Below, piece by piece: positions 1 through 9,729 of a stretch of 64,000 nucleotides of DNA. Origin of the DNA: Mycoplana rhizolycopersici (GTDB lineage: Bacteria > Pseudomonadota > Alphaproteobacteria > Rhizobiales > Rhizobiaceae); NCBI RefSeq assembly GCF_013378445.1, contig NZ_JABXYK010000003.1:372001-436000 (forward strand). Direction: 5' to 3'. Each line of letters starts with the position of its first letter. Within the stretch, counting starts at the first letter, position 1. The translations under genes were made by a program, and so were the position numbers. The notes under the pieces are model-generated. The model saw only the letters and a program-made list of their open reading frames with translations. It was not told where the DNA came from and made no database searches.

Positions 1-6
1 GGGAAC

Positions 7-1017
7 TTGAATCAGCTGGTATTTGCCATCGTCACGATGCTTGCGGGCGTGCTTGCCTGCGCCTTCTACTTCTTCGCGACCAACTGGATCCTGGACGCCA
101 TCTTCCCGTCCAAGGGCCTGTCCGGTGCGAAGGCCTCGCAGAACCTGAGAACCACCAACGCGATCCGCCCGTGGCTGTTCATGCTGCCGGCGCTGCTGGC
201 GCTGGCGATCTACCTGGTCTATCCGGTCTTCGAGTCCGTCCGTCTCAGCTTCCATGACCGTTCGGGGGAGAACGTCGTCGGCCTTTCGAATTTCTTCTGG
301 ATGCTCGGTGACGGCGAGTTCCGCCAGTCGATCTTCAACAATTTCCTCTGGCTGCTGGTGGTGCCGGCGCTTTCGACCTTCTTCGGCCTGGTCATCGCCG
401 CGCTGACGGACCGGATCTGGTGGGGCAATATCGCCAAGACGTTGATTTTCATGCCCATGGCAATCTCGTTTGTCGGCGCCGCCGTCATCTGGAAGTTCGT
501 CTACGACTATCGTGCCGAAGGCAGCGAGCAGATCGGCATCCTAAACGCGATCGTCACCTATTTCGGCGGCTCCCCGGAGGCCTGGATCACGCTGCCCTTC
601 TGGAACAACTTCTTTCTCATGGTCATCCTGATCTGGATCCAGACCGGCTTTGCGATGGTGATCCTCTCGGCGGCCCTGCGCGGGATTCCGGAGGAAACGC
701 TGGAGGCGGCCGTCATCGATGGTGCCAACGGGCTGCAGATCTTCTTCAAGATCATGATCCCGCAGATCTGGGGCACGATCGCCGTCGTCTGGACGACGAT
801 CACCATTCTCGTGCTCAAGGTCTTCGACATCGTACTCGCCATGACCAACGGTCAGTGGCAGACGCAGGTGCTCGCCAACCTCATGTTCGACTGGATGTTC
901 CGCGGCGGCGGCGATTTCGGCCGGGGGGCGGCAATCGCGGTCGTCATCATGGTCCTCGTCGTGCCGATCATGATCTGGAACATCCGCAACGCCATGCGCG
1001 AGACGGGAGGTCACTGA
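7..1017 (+). CDS. aglF: Alpha-glucoside ABC transporter permease AglF
   Basis: Inner-membrane permease of the MalF type, expected to pair with AglG and AglK to import trehalose, sucrose, maltose and related alpha-glucosides. The protein (336 aa from the TTG at 7) has an N-terminal hydrophobic helix, a second helix near residues 55-75, further hydrophobic segments, and an EAA-type loop near residues 225-250 (EETLEAAVIDGANGLQIFFKIMIPQ region). The frame is open to the first base of the window, so the true start may lie upstream; the TTG is only the first possible start codon seen. aglG begins 1 base after its stop, and aglA and aglK follow. The binding-protein gene (aglE) would be expected just before the window. 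Family and operon order make the call secure; the exact substrate range is inferred. Confidence 0.88.
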   Translation: MNQLVFAIVTMLAGVLACAFYFFATNWILDAIFPSKGLSGAKASQNLRTTNAIRPWLFMLPALLALAIYLVYPVFESVRLSFHDRSGENVVGLSNFFWMLGDGEFRQSIFNNFLWLLVVPALSTFFGLVIAALTDRIWWGNIAKTLIFMPMAISFVGAAVIWKFVYDYRAEGSEQIGILNAIVTYFGGSPEAWITLPFWNNFFLMVILIWIQTGFAMVILSAALRGIPEETLEAAVIDGANGLQIFFKIMIPQIWGTIAVVWTTITILVLKVFDIVLAMTNGQWQTQVLANLMFDWMFRGGGDFGRGAAIAVVIMVLVVPIMIWNIRNAMRETGGH

Positions 1018-1018
1018 G

Positions 1019-2164
1019 ATGTCCGGAACCACCAGATCACCGCTCACCATCGTCGTTCACCTGTCTGTCCTGCTGCTTGTCGCGCTCTGGACGCTGCCGA
1101 CCGCGGGCCTGTTGATCTCCTCCCTTCGCGACAAGGACCAACTCGCCGTCTCCGGGTGGTGGACCGCCCTTTCCACGTCGACCCAGAACCTCGTCTACCG
1201 CGCCCCGTCGCCGGAGACCCAGGTCGAACGCGACGGCAAGTTCGTCGTGGCCGGCAATCTGATGGAGGGGCAGCAGGCCGAGGTGTCCGCCTTCGGCTTC
1301 AACAGCCGCGAGCCTGCCGCCTTCCAGCCTGGAGAGACCGCGGAATTGAACGACGGCGAGCGGCTGACCGTGCAGGCGGACGGTGCTTTCGAGATCGTCT
1401 CGGACACCCGCATGGAAGGCACGCGCGGCCAACGCATCTTCTTCACGGCCGCCGTACCGCCACGGTTCACGCTCGACAACTATCGCGAGGTGCTAAGCGC
1501 GGAGGGGATCGGCCAGTCCTTCATCAATTCGCTGACGGTCGCGATCCCGGCGACGATCATTCCTATCCTGGTTGCGGCCTTCTGCGCCTACGCGCTGGCC
1601 TGGATGCGGTTTCCCGGGCGCGCGATCCTGATCGCGGTCGTCGTGGGGCTGCTCGTCGTGCCGCTGCAGATGTCGCTGATCCCGCTTCTGAAACTCTACA
1701 ACGGCGTCGGCGCCTTCCTCGGCGTCCCGGCAAAGACCTACGTCGGCATCTGGCTGGCGCATATGGGCTTCGGCCTGCCGCTCGCCATCTATCTGCTGAG
1801 AAACTACATGGCCGGCCTGCCCAAGGAGATCATGGAATCCGCAAGGGTCGACGGGGCCAGCGATTTCGATATCTTCGTCAAGATCATCCTACCGCTCTCC
1901 TTCCCGGCCTTGGCGTCCTTCGCCATCTTCCAGTTCCTCTGGACCTGGAACGACCTTCTGGTCGCGATCGTCTTCCTCGGTACCGGCAACGAGGAACTGG
2001 TACTCACCGGCCGCCTCGTCAACCTGCTCGGCTCGCGCGGCGGCAATTGGGAAATCCTGACGGCTTCGGCCTTCATCACCATCATCGTTCCCCTGATCGT
2101 CTTCTTCGCCCTGCAGCGCTACCTCGTGCGCGGCCTGCTGGCCGGGTCGGTCAAGGGTGGCTGA
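1019..2164 (+). CDS. aglG: Alpha-glucoside ABC transporter permease AglG
   Basis: Second permease of the Agl importer (381 aa, MalG type). A first membrane helix lies near residues 12-32. It is followed by a long extracytoplasmic stretch of roughly 120 residues (about 40-160), and the remaining helices form the transport domain. The EAA loop with the GASDFDIF motif is near residues 275-300. The extra periplasmic segment makes it longer than the usual 280-residue MalG-type permease and fits what is known of AglG proteins. It starts 2 bases after the aglF stop codon ends, so translational coupling is likely. Substrate assignment rests on the downstream alpha-glucosidase. Confidence 0.88.
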   Translation: MSGTTRSPLTIVVHLSVLLLVALWTLPTAGLLISSLRDKDQLAVSGWWTALSTSTQNLVYRAPSPETQVERDGKFVVAGNLMEGQQAEVSAFGFNSREPAAFQPGETAELNDGERLTVQADGAFEIVSDTRMEGTRGQRIFFTAAVPPRFTLDNYREVLSAEGIGQSFINSLTVAIPATIIPILVAAFCAYALAWMRFPGRAILIAVVVGLLVVPLQMSLIPLLKLYNGVGAFLGVPAKTYVGIWLAHMGFGLPLAIYLLRNYMAGLPKEIMESARVDGASDFDIFVKIILPLSFPALASFAIFQFLWTWNDLLVAIVFLGTGNEELVLTGRLVNLLGSRGGNWEILTASAFITIIVPLIVFFALQRYLVRGLLAGSVKGG

Positions 2165-2191
2165 CGCACAATGCAAACACAGGACCTACAG

Positions 2192-3844
2192 ATGACGACG
2201 ACGAATACATCCCTGCCCGCGGTCGACAAGGACTGGTGGCGCGGCGCGGTGATCTACCAGATCTATCCGCGATCCTACCAGGACACCAACGGCGACGGCA
2301 TCGGCGACATGAAGGGCATTGCCGAGCGCTTGCCTCACATTGCGTCGCTGGGTGTGGACGCGATCTGGATTTCGCCGTTCTTCACCTCGCCGATGAAGGA
2401 TTTCGGCTACGACGTCTCCAACTACGAGGACGTCGATCCGATCTTCGGAACGCTCGAGGATTTCGATGCCGTGGTTGCCGAGGCACACCGGCTCGGCATC
2501 CGCGTGATGATCGATCTCGTCCTGTCGCACACCTCCGACAAGCACCCTTGGTTTGCGGAAAGCCGGTCGAGCCGGACGAACGCGAAGGCGGAGTGGTACG
2601 TGTGGGCCGATTCCAGGCCGGACGGCACGCCGCCGAACAACTGGCTGTCGATCTTCGGCGGTTCGGCCTGGCAATGGGACCCGACCCGGCTGCAGTACTA
2701 CATGCACAATTTCCTGACGTCGCAGCCGGATCTGAACCTGCACAATCCGGAAGTGCAGGACGCATTGCTGTCTGTCGCCCGCTTCTGGCTGACGCGCGGG
2801 GTCGACGGCTTCCGGCTGGATACGATCAACTTCTACTTCCACGACAGGGAATTGCGCGACAATCCTTCGCTTGCGCCCGAACGGCGCAACGCCCAGACGG
2901 CGCCCGCGGTGAACCCCTACAATTACCAGGAACATCTCTACGACAAGAACCGGCCGGAGAATCTTGAATTCCTGAAGCGTTTCCGCGCGCTGATGGACGA
3001 GTTTCCGGCGATCGCCGCCGTCGGCGAGGTGGGCGACAGCCAGCGCGGCCTAGAGATCGCCGGCGAATATACCTCCGGCGGCGACAAGATGCAGATGTGC
3101 TACGCCTTCGAGTTCCTGGCGCCGGATGCCCCCACGCCCGAGACGATTGCCGACGTGCAGCATGCGCTGGAACGGTCGGCTCCCGACGGCTGGGTCTGCT
3201 GGGCCTTCTCCAACCACGACGTCGTGCGCCATGTTAGCCGCTGGGGCACAGGCGTGGCCGATCACGCGGCGCACGCCAAGCACCTGGCGTCGCTGCTGAT
3301 GTCGCTGCGCGGCTCGGTCTGCATCTACCAGGGCGAGGAACTGGCGTTGCCGGAGGCGGAGCTCGCCTATGAGGATCTGCAGGATCCCTATGGCATCCAG
3401 TTCTGGCCGGACTTCAAGGGGCGTGATGGCTGCCGCACGCCGATGCCCTGGGACGGCGCCGCCATCAATGGCGGCTTCACCACCGGGAAGCCCTGGCTTC
3501 CGGTCCCTTCGGCGCATCTGAGTGCAGCGGTTTCCGAACAGGAGAAGGACCCGGCTTCTGTGCTCAACCACTACCGCCGCTTCCTCGCCTTCCGCAGGCT
3601 GCACCCCGCCCTTTCCAAGGGCGAGATCGAGTTCGCACCCGCAAAAGGCTCCGTGGTTTCCTTTGTCCGCAGTCACGGCAACGAGCGCATCCTCTGCCTG
3701 TTCAACATGGGCGGCGAAGCGTGCGAAGTGGACCGTCCGGCCGCACCCATCGAGATCTTGGAAGGCCACGGCTTTGACGGCAGACTGAAGGACACCGCGA
3801 TCGCGCTGGACGCATGGGGCGCGTTCTTCGCCCGGTTCGCATAA
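2192..3844 (+). CDS. aglA: Alpha-glucosidase AglA (GH13)
   Basis: Cytoplasmic glycoside hydrolase family 13 enzyme that cleaves imported alpha-glucosides to glucose. From the ATG at 2192 it is about 550 aa. Visible GH13 landmarks are the start of the barrel (WWRGAVIYQIYPRSYQD), the nucleophile aspartate in GVDGFRLDTINF (about D210), the acid/base glutamate in AAVGEVGD (about E279), and the third carboxylate in FSNHD (about D343). An in-frame ATG at 2171 is possible, but the one at 2192 has AGGA seven bases upstream and begins next to the conserved domain. It sits between permease and ATPase genes of the same operon, so hydrolysis is coupled to uptake. No signal peptide is seen. Confidence 0.9.
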   Translation: MTTTNTSLPAVDKDWWRGAVIYQIYPRSYQDTNGDGIGDMKGIAERLPHIASLGVDAIWISPFFTSPMKDFGYDVSNYEDVDPIFGTLEDFDAVVAEAHRLGIRVMIDLVLSHTSDKHPWFAESRSSRTNAKAEWYVWADSRPDGTPPNNWLSIFGGSAWQWDPTRLQYYMHNFLTSQPDLNLHNPEVQDALLSVARFWLTRGVDGFRLDTINFYFHDRELRDNPSLAPERRNAQTAPAVNPYNYQEHLYDKNRPENLEFLKRFRALMDEFPAIAAVGEVGDSQRGLEIAGEYTSGGDKMQMCYAFEFLAPDAPTPETIADVQHALERSAPDGWVCWAFSNHDVVRHVSRWGTGVADHAAHAKHLASLLMSLRGSVCIYQGEELALPEAELAYEDLQDPYGIQFWPDFKGRDGCRTPMPWDGAAINGGFTTGKPWLPVPSAHLSAAVSEQEKDPASVLNHYRRFLAFRRLHPALSKGEIEFAPAKGSVVSFVRSHGNERILCLFNMGGEACEVDRPAAPIEILEGHGFDGRLKDTAIALDAWGAFFARFA

Positions 3845-3864
3845 TCAGAAGAAAGGGGAGCAGC

Positions 3865-4956
3865 ATGACCGGACTGGTACTCAAGGACATCCGCAAGTCC
3901 TATGGCGCGGTCGACGTGATCCACGGGATCGACCTCGACATCAAGGAGGGCGAGTTCATCGTTTTCGTCGGCCCGTCCGGCTGCGGGAAATCGACGCTTC
4001 TGCGGATGATCGCCGGTCTGGAGGACATCACCGGCGGCGACATGATGATCGATGGGGAGCGGGTGAACGACGTGCCGCCCTCCAAGCGCGGCATCGCCAT
4101 GGTGTTTCAGTCCTATGCGCTCTACCCGCACATGACCGTTTACGACAACATGGCGTTCGGCATGCGGATCGCCAAGGAAAGCAAGGAAGAGATCGACCGC
4201 CGCGTCCGGTCCGCAGCTGAGACCCTGCAACTGACCAAGTATCTCGACCGGCTGCCGAAGGCGCTTTCCGGCGGACAGCGCCAGCGCGTGGCGATCGGTC
4301 GCGCCATCTGCCGCAACCCGAAGGTGTTCCTGTTCGACGAGCCGTTGTCCAATCTCGACGCGGCGCTGCGCGTCGCCACCCGTATCGAGATCGCAAAGCT
4401 GTCCGAACGCATGGCCGGCACGACGATGATCTACGTCACGCACGATCAGGTCGAGGCGATGACGCTGGCGGACCGGATCGTCGTGCTCTCGGCGGGGCAT
4501 ATCGAACAGGTGGGCGCGCCGCTGGAACTCTACGAGCGCCCCGCCAACCTCTTCGTCGCCCGCTTCATCGGCTCGCCGGCGATGAACGTCATTCCGGCGA
4601 AGATCGTCGCGACCGGCGAGGCGACGAGCGTGGAGCTGAAGGGTGGCATGAAGACGACGCTGGACGTCCGCACGCAAGATATCGAGCGGGGCAGGGATGC
4701 GAGCTTCGGCGTCCGTCCGGAAGACCTGCAGATCACCACCGGCGATGACTTCCTGTTCGAGGGAACGGTGGCGATCGTCGAGGCCTTGGGCGAGGTGACG
4801 CTGCTCTACATCGAGGGTCTGGTCGAAGGCGAACCGATCATCGCGAAGATCCCCGGTATCCGTGACGTTAAGCGTGGCGACAGGGTGCGCTTTTCCGCCG
4901 AGCGCAGCAAGCTTCACCTCTTCGACAAGGAAGGGCGCAGCTATCGTGCGCTGTAG
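3865..4956 (+). CDS. aglK: Alpha-glucoside ABC transporter ATP-binding protein AglK
   Basis: ATPase of the Agl importer (363 aa, MalK/UgpC family). Walker A GPSGCGKST is at residues 36-44, the LSGGQ signature at 134-138 and Walker B VFLFDEP at 154-160. A C-terminal TOBE/OB regulatory domain follows from about residue 240. The ATG at 3865 is preceded by AAGGGGAG and lies 20 bases after the aglA stop. An earlier in-frame ATG at 3814 would overlap aglA and lacks conserved sequence, so it was not used. The gene closes the agl operon; no clear terminator follows before the next gene. Confidence 0.92.
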   Translation: MTGLVLKDIRKSYGAVDVIHGIDLDIKEGEFIVFVGPSGCGKSTLLRMIAGLEDITGGDMMIDGERVNDVPPSKRGIAMVFQSYALYPHMTVYDNMAFGMRIAKESKEEIDRRVRSAAETLQLTKYLDRLPKALSGGQRQRVAIGRAICRNPKVFLFDEPLSNLDAALRVATRIEIAKLSERMAGTTMIYVTHDQVEAMTLADRIVVLSAGHIEQVGAPLELYERPANLFVARFIGSPAMNVIPAKIVATGEATSVELKGGMKTTLDVRTQDIERGRDASFGVRPEDLQITTGDDFLFEGTVAIVEALGEVTLLYIEGLVEGEPIIAKIPGIRDVKRGDRVRFSAERSKLHLFDKEGRSYRAL

Positions 4957-5058
4957 CGATCCGAAACAGGGGGTGGATTCTGGTGATCCGCATTCAACCC
5001 CATCTTAAGGGTTTTTCTCCTAGCTTCCGAGGCACAGGGAAGGCTTGGGAATACCGAA

Positions 5059-5475
5059 ATGAGCATGCAGTTCTTGCAGCAGCGTACGAACTACCTGAAC
5101 AAGGAAGAATCCTTCATGTACGACCGGGAAAAGACTTTCCCGATGGAGGATACCTGTAACGAGGCTCGCCTCGAGTTCACGGAAAATGGCGGCATCGTCA
5201 ATCTTGTTTCCCGGCGCTGCCAGATCATCAAGCTCTCGCGCAGCGGTGCGATCCTGAAGATGACGACCAAGTTCAACTTGCCGAAAAACTTCTATCTCGA
5301 CATTGTCAGTGCCCGCATCCCGATGATCGGCTGCCTCGCACAGCGCGTTCACGCCAACGATATCGTCGAGGCGCGGTTCCTTCGGCTGCTGGCCGATAAG
5401 GACCTGAACCGTGCCTTCGTCTATTCGACCCATCCGAACCATCGCAACCGCACGCTGGACATCTACGGCGGCTGA
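5059..5475 (+). CDS. PilZ-like domain protein
   Basis: Small soluble protein (138 aa from 5059; 119 aa if it starts at the ATG at 5116, where the better-ordered sequence begins). The central part reads like a short PilZ beta-barrel: an RR pair followed by LSRSGA, a hydrophobic strand, and a C-terminal VEARFLRLL strand. In c-di-GMP-binding PilZ proteins the second motif is D/N-x-S-x-x-G. Here the D/N position is a lysine, so nucleotide binding is doubtful. It stands alone between the agl operon and the convergent edd gene. The fold assignment is an inference from motif spacing; the function is unknown. Confidence 0.55.
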   Translation: MSMQFLQQRTNYLNKEESFMYDREKTFPMEDTCNEARLEFTENGGIVNLVSRRCQIIKLSRSGAILKMTTKFNLPKNFYLDIVSARIPMIGCLAQRVHANDIVEARFLRLLADKDLNRAFVYSTHPNHRNRTLDIYGG

Positions 5476-5519
5476 CGCGCAGTCCCGCATTTACATGCTG
5501 GAATGAGCCAGGCGCGCCG

Positions 5520-7340
5520 TCAGGCGAACAGGACGCTCGCGCCCTGGTCCGCCGGGCCGGCAATGGCACGGAACGAGGCAAACAGCTCACGCCCCATTCC
5601 GAATTCGTTAGCCGAAAGATCCGCCGTCGCCGGTGTCCGGGCCGCGAAGGCTGCCGCCTCCACCAGAACATCGATCGTCCCTCCGACGGCATCCAGCCGG
5701 ATCAGGTCTCCGTCGCGGATGCGGGCGATCGGGCCGCCGTCGATCGCCTCGGGCGTGACGTGGATCGCCGCCGGCACCTTGCCGGATGCGCCGGACATGC
5801 GCCCGTCGGTCAGAAGCGCCACCGTCTGACCGCGGTCCTGCAGGATGCCGAGAACGGTCGTCAGCTTGTGCAGTTCCGGCATGCCGTTCGCTTTCGGACC
5901 CTGGAAGCGGACGACGGCGATGAAGTCGCCCTCCAGCTCGCCGGCCTTGAAGGCCGCGTTCAGCTCCGCCTGGTCGTGGAAGACCTTGGCCGGCGCCTCG
6001 ATGACGTGGCGTTCCGGCTTGACTGCCGAGGTCTTGATGACCGCCTTGCCAAGATTGCCGGACAGCATCTTCAACCCTCCGGTATGCTGGAACGGGTGCT
6101 CGATGCTGGCGAGTACCTTCGGATCGTGGCTGACATGCGGCGCCGGCTCTCGGTGCACGTTGCCGTCCCCGCCAAGCCGTGGCTCGATCGTGTAGGCATG
6201 GAGGCCCTGGCCGTAGACGGTGCGCACGTCGTCATGCAGGTAGCCCGCCTTGAGCAGTTCCTTGATGAGGAAGCCCATGCCGCCAGCCGCGTGGAAATGG
6301 TTCACGTCGGCAAGCCCGTTCGGATAGACGCGGGCCAGCAGCGGCACGATGTCGGAGAGCTCGGAAATATCCTGCCAGGTCAGAACAATGCCCGCCGCGC
6401 GCGCCATCGCGATCAGGTGCATGGTGTGGTTGGTCGAGCCGCCGGTCGCGTGCAGTCCGACGACGCCGTTGACGATCGAACGCTCGTCGATCATTTCCCC
6501 CGCCGGCGTGAACTCGTTGCCCTGTGCGGTGATCGCGAGCGCGCGCTTGGACGCTTCCTTGGTCAGCGCGTCGCGTAGCGGCGTGCCCGGATTGACGAAG
6601 GAGGCGCCGGGCATATGGAAGCCCATGATTTCCATCAGCATCTGGTTCGAATTCGCCGTGCCGTAGAACGTACAGGTACCAGGCCCATGATAGGACTTGG
6701 ACTCGGCATCCAGAAGTTCGTCGCGACCGACCTTGCCCTCGGCGAACAACTGGCGTACCCGCGCCTTCTCGTCGTTGGGCAGGCCGGAGGTCATGGGGCC
6801 GGCGGGAATGAACACGGCGGGCAGGTGCCCGAACGTCAGTGCGGCGATCGTCAGGCCCGGAACGATCTTGTCGCAGACGCCGAGGTAGACGATCGCGTCG
6901 AACATGTTGTGCGACAGCCCGACGCCGGCCGCCATTGCGATCAGGTCGCGCGAGAAAAGCGACAGCTCCATGCCGGGCTGGCCCTGGGTGACGCCGTCGC
7001 ACATGGCCGGCACGCCGCCTGCGACCTGGGCCACGCCGCCGGCCTCGTGAGCCGCCTGTCGGATCAGAGCCGGATAGGTTTCGAACGGCTGATGCGCGGA
7101 AAGCATGTCGTTGTAGGAGGTGATGATGCCGAGATTGGGGACGCGGTCGCCTGCCAGCGCCGTCTTCTCGGCGGGGGAACAGACCGCAAAGCCGTGCGCG
7201 AGGTTGCCGCAACCGAGGACGGAGCGGTGTACGCCCTTGGAAACGGCGGCGCGAACACGATCCAGATAAGGCTCACGAAAAGGCTTCGAGCGCTCGACGA
7301 TTCTGGCGGTAATGGCTTCAATACGGGCATCGGCGGACAT
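5520..7340 (-). CDS. edd: 6-phosphogluconate dehydratase
   Basis: Converts 6-phosphogluconate to 2-keto-3-deoxy-6-phosphogluconate, the defining step of the Entner-Doudoroff pathway. The protein is 606 aa from the ATG at 7340, the normal size for Edd. It belongs to the IlvD/Edd dehydratase family; cysteines in [20 protein letters not shown] and [11 protein letters not shown] are candidates for iron-sulfur cluster binding. The open frame extends upstream to 7541, but that part is low-complexity and arginine-rich, unlike Edd. It is the last gene of a leftward zwf-pgl-edd cluster, 115 bases after pgl, and faces the PilZ-like gene. The aldolase partner (eda) is not in the window. Confidence 0.93.
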   Translation of the reverse strand: MSADARIEAITARIVERSKPFREPYLDRVRAAVSKGVHRSVLGCGNLAHGFAVCSPAEKTALAGDRVPNLGIITSYNDMLSAHQPFETYPALIRQAAHEAGGVAQVAGGVPAMCDGVTQGQPGMELSLFSRDLIAMAAGVGLSHNMFDAIVYLGVCDKIVPGLTIAALTFGHLPAVFIPAGPMTSGLPNDEKARVRQLFAEGKVGRDELLDAESKSYHGPGTCTFYGTANSNQMLMEIMGFHMPGASFVNPGTPLRDALTKEASKRALAITAQGNEFTPAGEMIDERSIVNGVVGLHATGGSTNHTMHLIAMARAAGIVLTWQDISELSDIVPLLARVYPNGLADVNHFHAAGGMGFLIKELLKAGYLHDDVRTVYGQGLHAYTIEPRLGGDGNVHREPAPHVSHDPKVLASIEHPFQHTGGLKMLSGNLGKAVIKTSAVKPERHVIEAPAKVFHDQAELNAAFKAGELEGDFIAVVRFQGPKANGMPELHKLTTVLGILQDRGQTVALLTDGRMSGASGKVPAAIHVTPEAIDGGPIARIRDGDLIRLDAVGGTIDVLVEAAAFAARTPATADLSANEFGMGRELFASFRAIAGPADQGASVLFA

Positions 7341-7455
7341 GGGATTATCCTGATTTCGCTCGTTTGCAATGGTCACGCGCCATCGAAGCGCCCATTTGGG
7401 CGGTCCGATGCGTAAGGCCTGCGGGCGCAAGCGGCCCGGAAGGCAGTGGTGGGCG

Positions 7456-8154
7456 CTATGGCGCCCAGTAGATGTCGACGGGCGTGGCAGCCCGGCGCAG
7501 GACCGCCCGCACCGGCATGTCTTTCTCGTCGCCATCGGCAAGTGCGTTTTCCAGCGTGTCCTTCTTCGCCTGGCCCTCGATATGCAGCACGAGGAAATGG
7601 GCGTCCTGCAGGCTGGAGAAGGTCAGCGTCAGCCGGGTCTCGCCGGCACCTTCGGCTTCCATGGTGATCACGCCGCGCGGCGTGTCGCTCGAAAGCGCCT
7701 CTTCCAGGCGGTCGCCGCCGGGGAAGAAGGATGCTGTGTGGCCGTCATTGCCCATGCCGAGGATGACCACGTCGAAAGGGGCGGGCAGGCTTGCGATGCC
7801 GTGGCTTGCAAGCTTTGCCGCCTCGTCCGCGTTGGCGGCCTTGTGGTAGAGCGGCAGGAACCGAGCGATGGCCGCCTCGCCCTGCAGCAGGTTCTCGGCG
7901 ACCAGCAGGTGGTTCGAGCGCGGATTGTCCGCCGGCACGAACCGCTCGTCGACCAGCGTCACGGTGACCTTCGACCAGTCGAGCTTGTGAGCCGACAGCG
8001 ACTGGAAGAACCGTTTCGGCGTCGAGCCGCCGGAAACGGCGATGGTCGCGGTGCCGCGTTCGGCGATCGCGACCTTCAGCACCGAGGCGACGGCGTCGGC
8101 CAGATTTTGCGCCAGCGAGGCGGCATCGGCGAATTCGTGGGTTTTCGTAGCCAT
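7456..8154 (-). CDS. pgl: 6-phosphogluconolactonase
   Basis: Hydrolyses 6-phosphogluconolactone, the product of Zwf, to 6-phosphogluconate. The 232-aa protein shows the family's N-terminal [11 protein letters not shown] phosphate-binding segment, TLVDERFV in the middle, and [14 protein letters not shown] near residue 135, all typical of the DevB/Pgl family. It starts 10 bases after zwf ends and precedes edd, so the three genes form one transcription unit in pathway order. Confidence 0.93.
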   Translation of the reverse strand: MATKTHEFADAASLAQNLADAVASVLKVAIAERGTATIAVSGGSTPKRFFQSLSAHKLDWSKVTVTLVDERFVPADNPRSNHLLVAENLLQGEAAIARFLPLYHKAANADEAAKLASHGIASLPAPFDVVILGMGNDGHTASFFPGGDRLEEALSSDTPRGVITMEAEGAGETRLTLTFSSLQDAHFLVLHIEGQAKKDTLENALADGDEKDMPVRAVLRRAATPVDIYWAP

Positions 8155-8164
8155 GCCGTTCGCC

Positions 8165-9637
8165 TCAGCTTTCGTGCCACGTGCGGCCGTCGCGTTCGAT
8201 CAGCGCGATGGCCTGGCTCGGGCCCCAGGTGCCGGCGGTGTAGCCCTGCGGCGTCTGTCCGGTGGCGTCCCACGCCTTGAGGATCGGATCGACCCAGCGC
8301 CAGGCCGCCTCCACCTCGTCGCGGCGCATGAACAGCGTCTGATTCGAACGGACGACGTCGAGCAGCAGGCGCTCATAGGCATCCGCGTTGCGCGTTTCGA
8401 AGGCCTCGGCGAAGGTCATGTCGAGCGAGACGTTGCGCAGCCGCATGCCGCCCGGGCCCGGATCCTTGATCATCAGCCATTGCTTGACGCCCTCGTCCGG
8501 CTGGAGCCGGATGATCAGCTGGTTGGCCTCGATACGCCCTGCGGCCGGTTCGAAGATCGAATGCGGGATCGGCTTGAAGGTGATCACGATCTCGGAGACG
8601 CGGTTGGCCATGCGCTTGCCGGTACGGATGTAGAAGGGCACGCCCGCCCAGCGCCAGTTGCCGATCTCGGCCTTGATGGCAACGAACGTCTCGGTGTTGG
8701 AGACGCCGCCCTCGAGCTCTTCGAGATAGCCCTTGACCGGTCCGCCGGCAGAGGCGCCGGCGCGGTACTGTCCGCGAACCGTCAGCCGCTCGACATTGTA
8801 TTCGTCGATCGGCTTCAGCGCGCGCAGCACCTTCAGCTTCTCGTCGCGCACGGCTTCGGCGTCCATCGACGACGGCACTTCCATGGCCACGAGGCAGAGA
8901 AGCTGGAGAATGTGGTTCTGCACCATGTCGCGCAGCGCGCCGGCCTTGTCGTAGTAGCCCGCGCGGCTTTCCAGCCCGACCGATTCCGCCACGGTGATCT
9001 GCACGTGGTCGATATGGGCGGAGTTCCAGAGCGGCTCGTAGAGGGCGTTGGCAAACCGCAGCGCCATCAGGTTCTGCACCGTCTCCTTGCCGAGATAGTG
9101 GTCGATTCGATAGATCTGGTCTTCGCGGAAGACCCTGCCGATCGTATTGTTCAGCTCGGTGGCCGATGCCAGGTCGCGGCCGATCGGCTTCTCGACGACG
9201 ATGCGGGTCTGCTTGGTGATCAGCTTGTGGTCGCGGATCTTCTCGGCGATCTCGCCGAAGATTGCGGGTGCGACGGCCAGATAGAACGCGCGCACGCGCT
9301 CCTTGCCATCGTCGAGGATCTTCTTCAGTTCGTCCCAGCCCTGCTCGGACTTGGCGTCGACCGAGACGTAGAACAGCCGGTCGGTGAAGGTCTTCACTTC
9401 CTTGTCGTCGAATTCGCCGGGTTTGAGGAATTCCTTCAATGCCTTGGTGGCGAACTCGCGATAGGCTTCGTGCGTCATGGCCGCGCGCGACGCGCCGATG
9501 ATGCGCGTCGGATCGGTGAACTGGCCCGCAATCTGCCGGTGATACAGCGCCGGCAGGAGCTTGCGTTCGGCGAGGTCACCGGTGCCGCCGAAGACGACGT
9601 AGTCGAACGGCTCCACGGGGATGATTTGGCTGCTCAT
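8165..9637 (-). CDS. zwf: Glucose-6-phosphate 1-dehydrogenase
   Basis: NAD(P)-dependent oxidation of glucose-6-phosphate to the 6-phosphogluconolactone. The 490-aa length is standard. The dinucleotide-binding motif VFGGTGDLAERKL is at residues 14-27 and the substrate-binding RIDHYLGKE near residue 180. First gene of zwf-pgl-edd; together with the agl operon it gives a complete route from alpha-glucosides to 2-keto-3-deoxy-6-phosphogluconate, except for glucokinase, which is not seen. The 92 bases upstream contain an AT-rich stretch (9671-9690) that probably holds the promoter, but no regulator site could be assigned. Confidence 0.94.
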   Translation of the reverse strand: MSSQIIPVEPFDYVVFGGTGDLAERKLLPALYHRQIAGQFTDPTRIIGASRAAMTHEAYREFATKALKEFLKPGEFDDKEVKTFTDRLFYVSVDAKSEQGWDELKKILDDGKERVRAFYLAVAPAIFGEIAEKIRDHKLITKQTRIVVEKPIGRDLASATELNNTIGRVFREDQIYRIDHYLGKETVQNLMALRFANALYEPLWNSAHIDHVQITVAESVGLESRAGYYDKAGALRDMVQNHILQLLCLVAMEVPSSMDAEAVRDEKLKVLRALKPIDEYNVERLTVRGQYRAGASAGGPVKGYLEELEGGVSNTETFVAIKAEIGNWRWAGVPFYIRTGKRMANRVSEIVITFKPIPHSIFEPAAGRIEANQLIIRLQPDEGVKQWLMIKDPGPGGMRLRNVSLDMTFAEAFETRNADAYERLLLDVVRSNQTLFMRRDEVEAAWRWVDPILKAWDATGQTPQGYTAGTWGPSQAIALIERDGRTWHES

Positions 9638-9729
9638 TGCAATTCTCTATCTGGTTCGCGTTGGTGGCGTTATAATCTAATCGATTTAAAAAGGCCAGAG
9701 TGCAGCGCGACAAAATAGCCGGGAATGCG

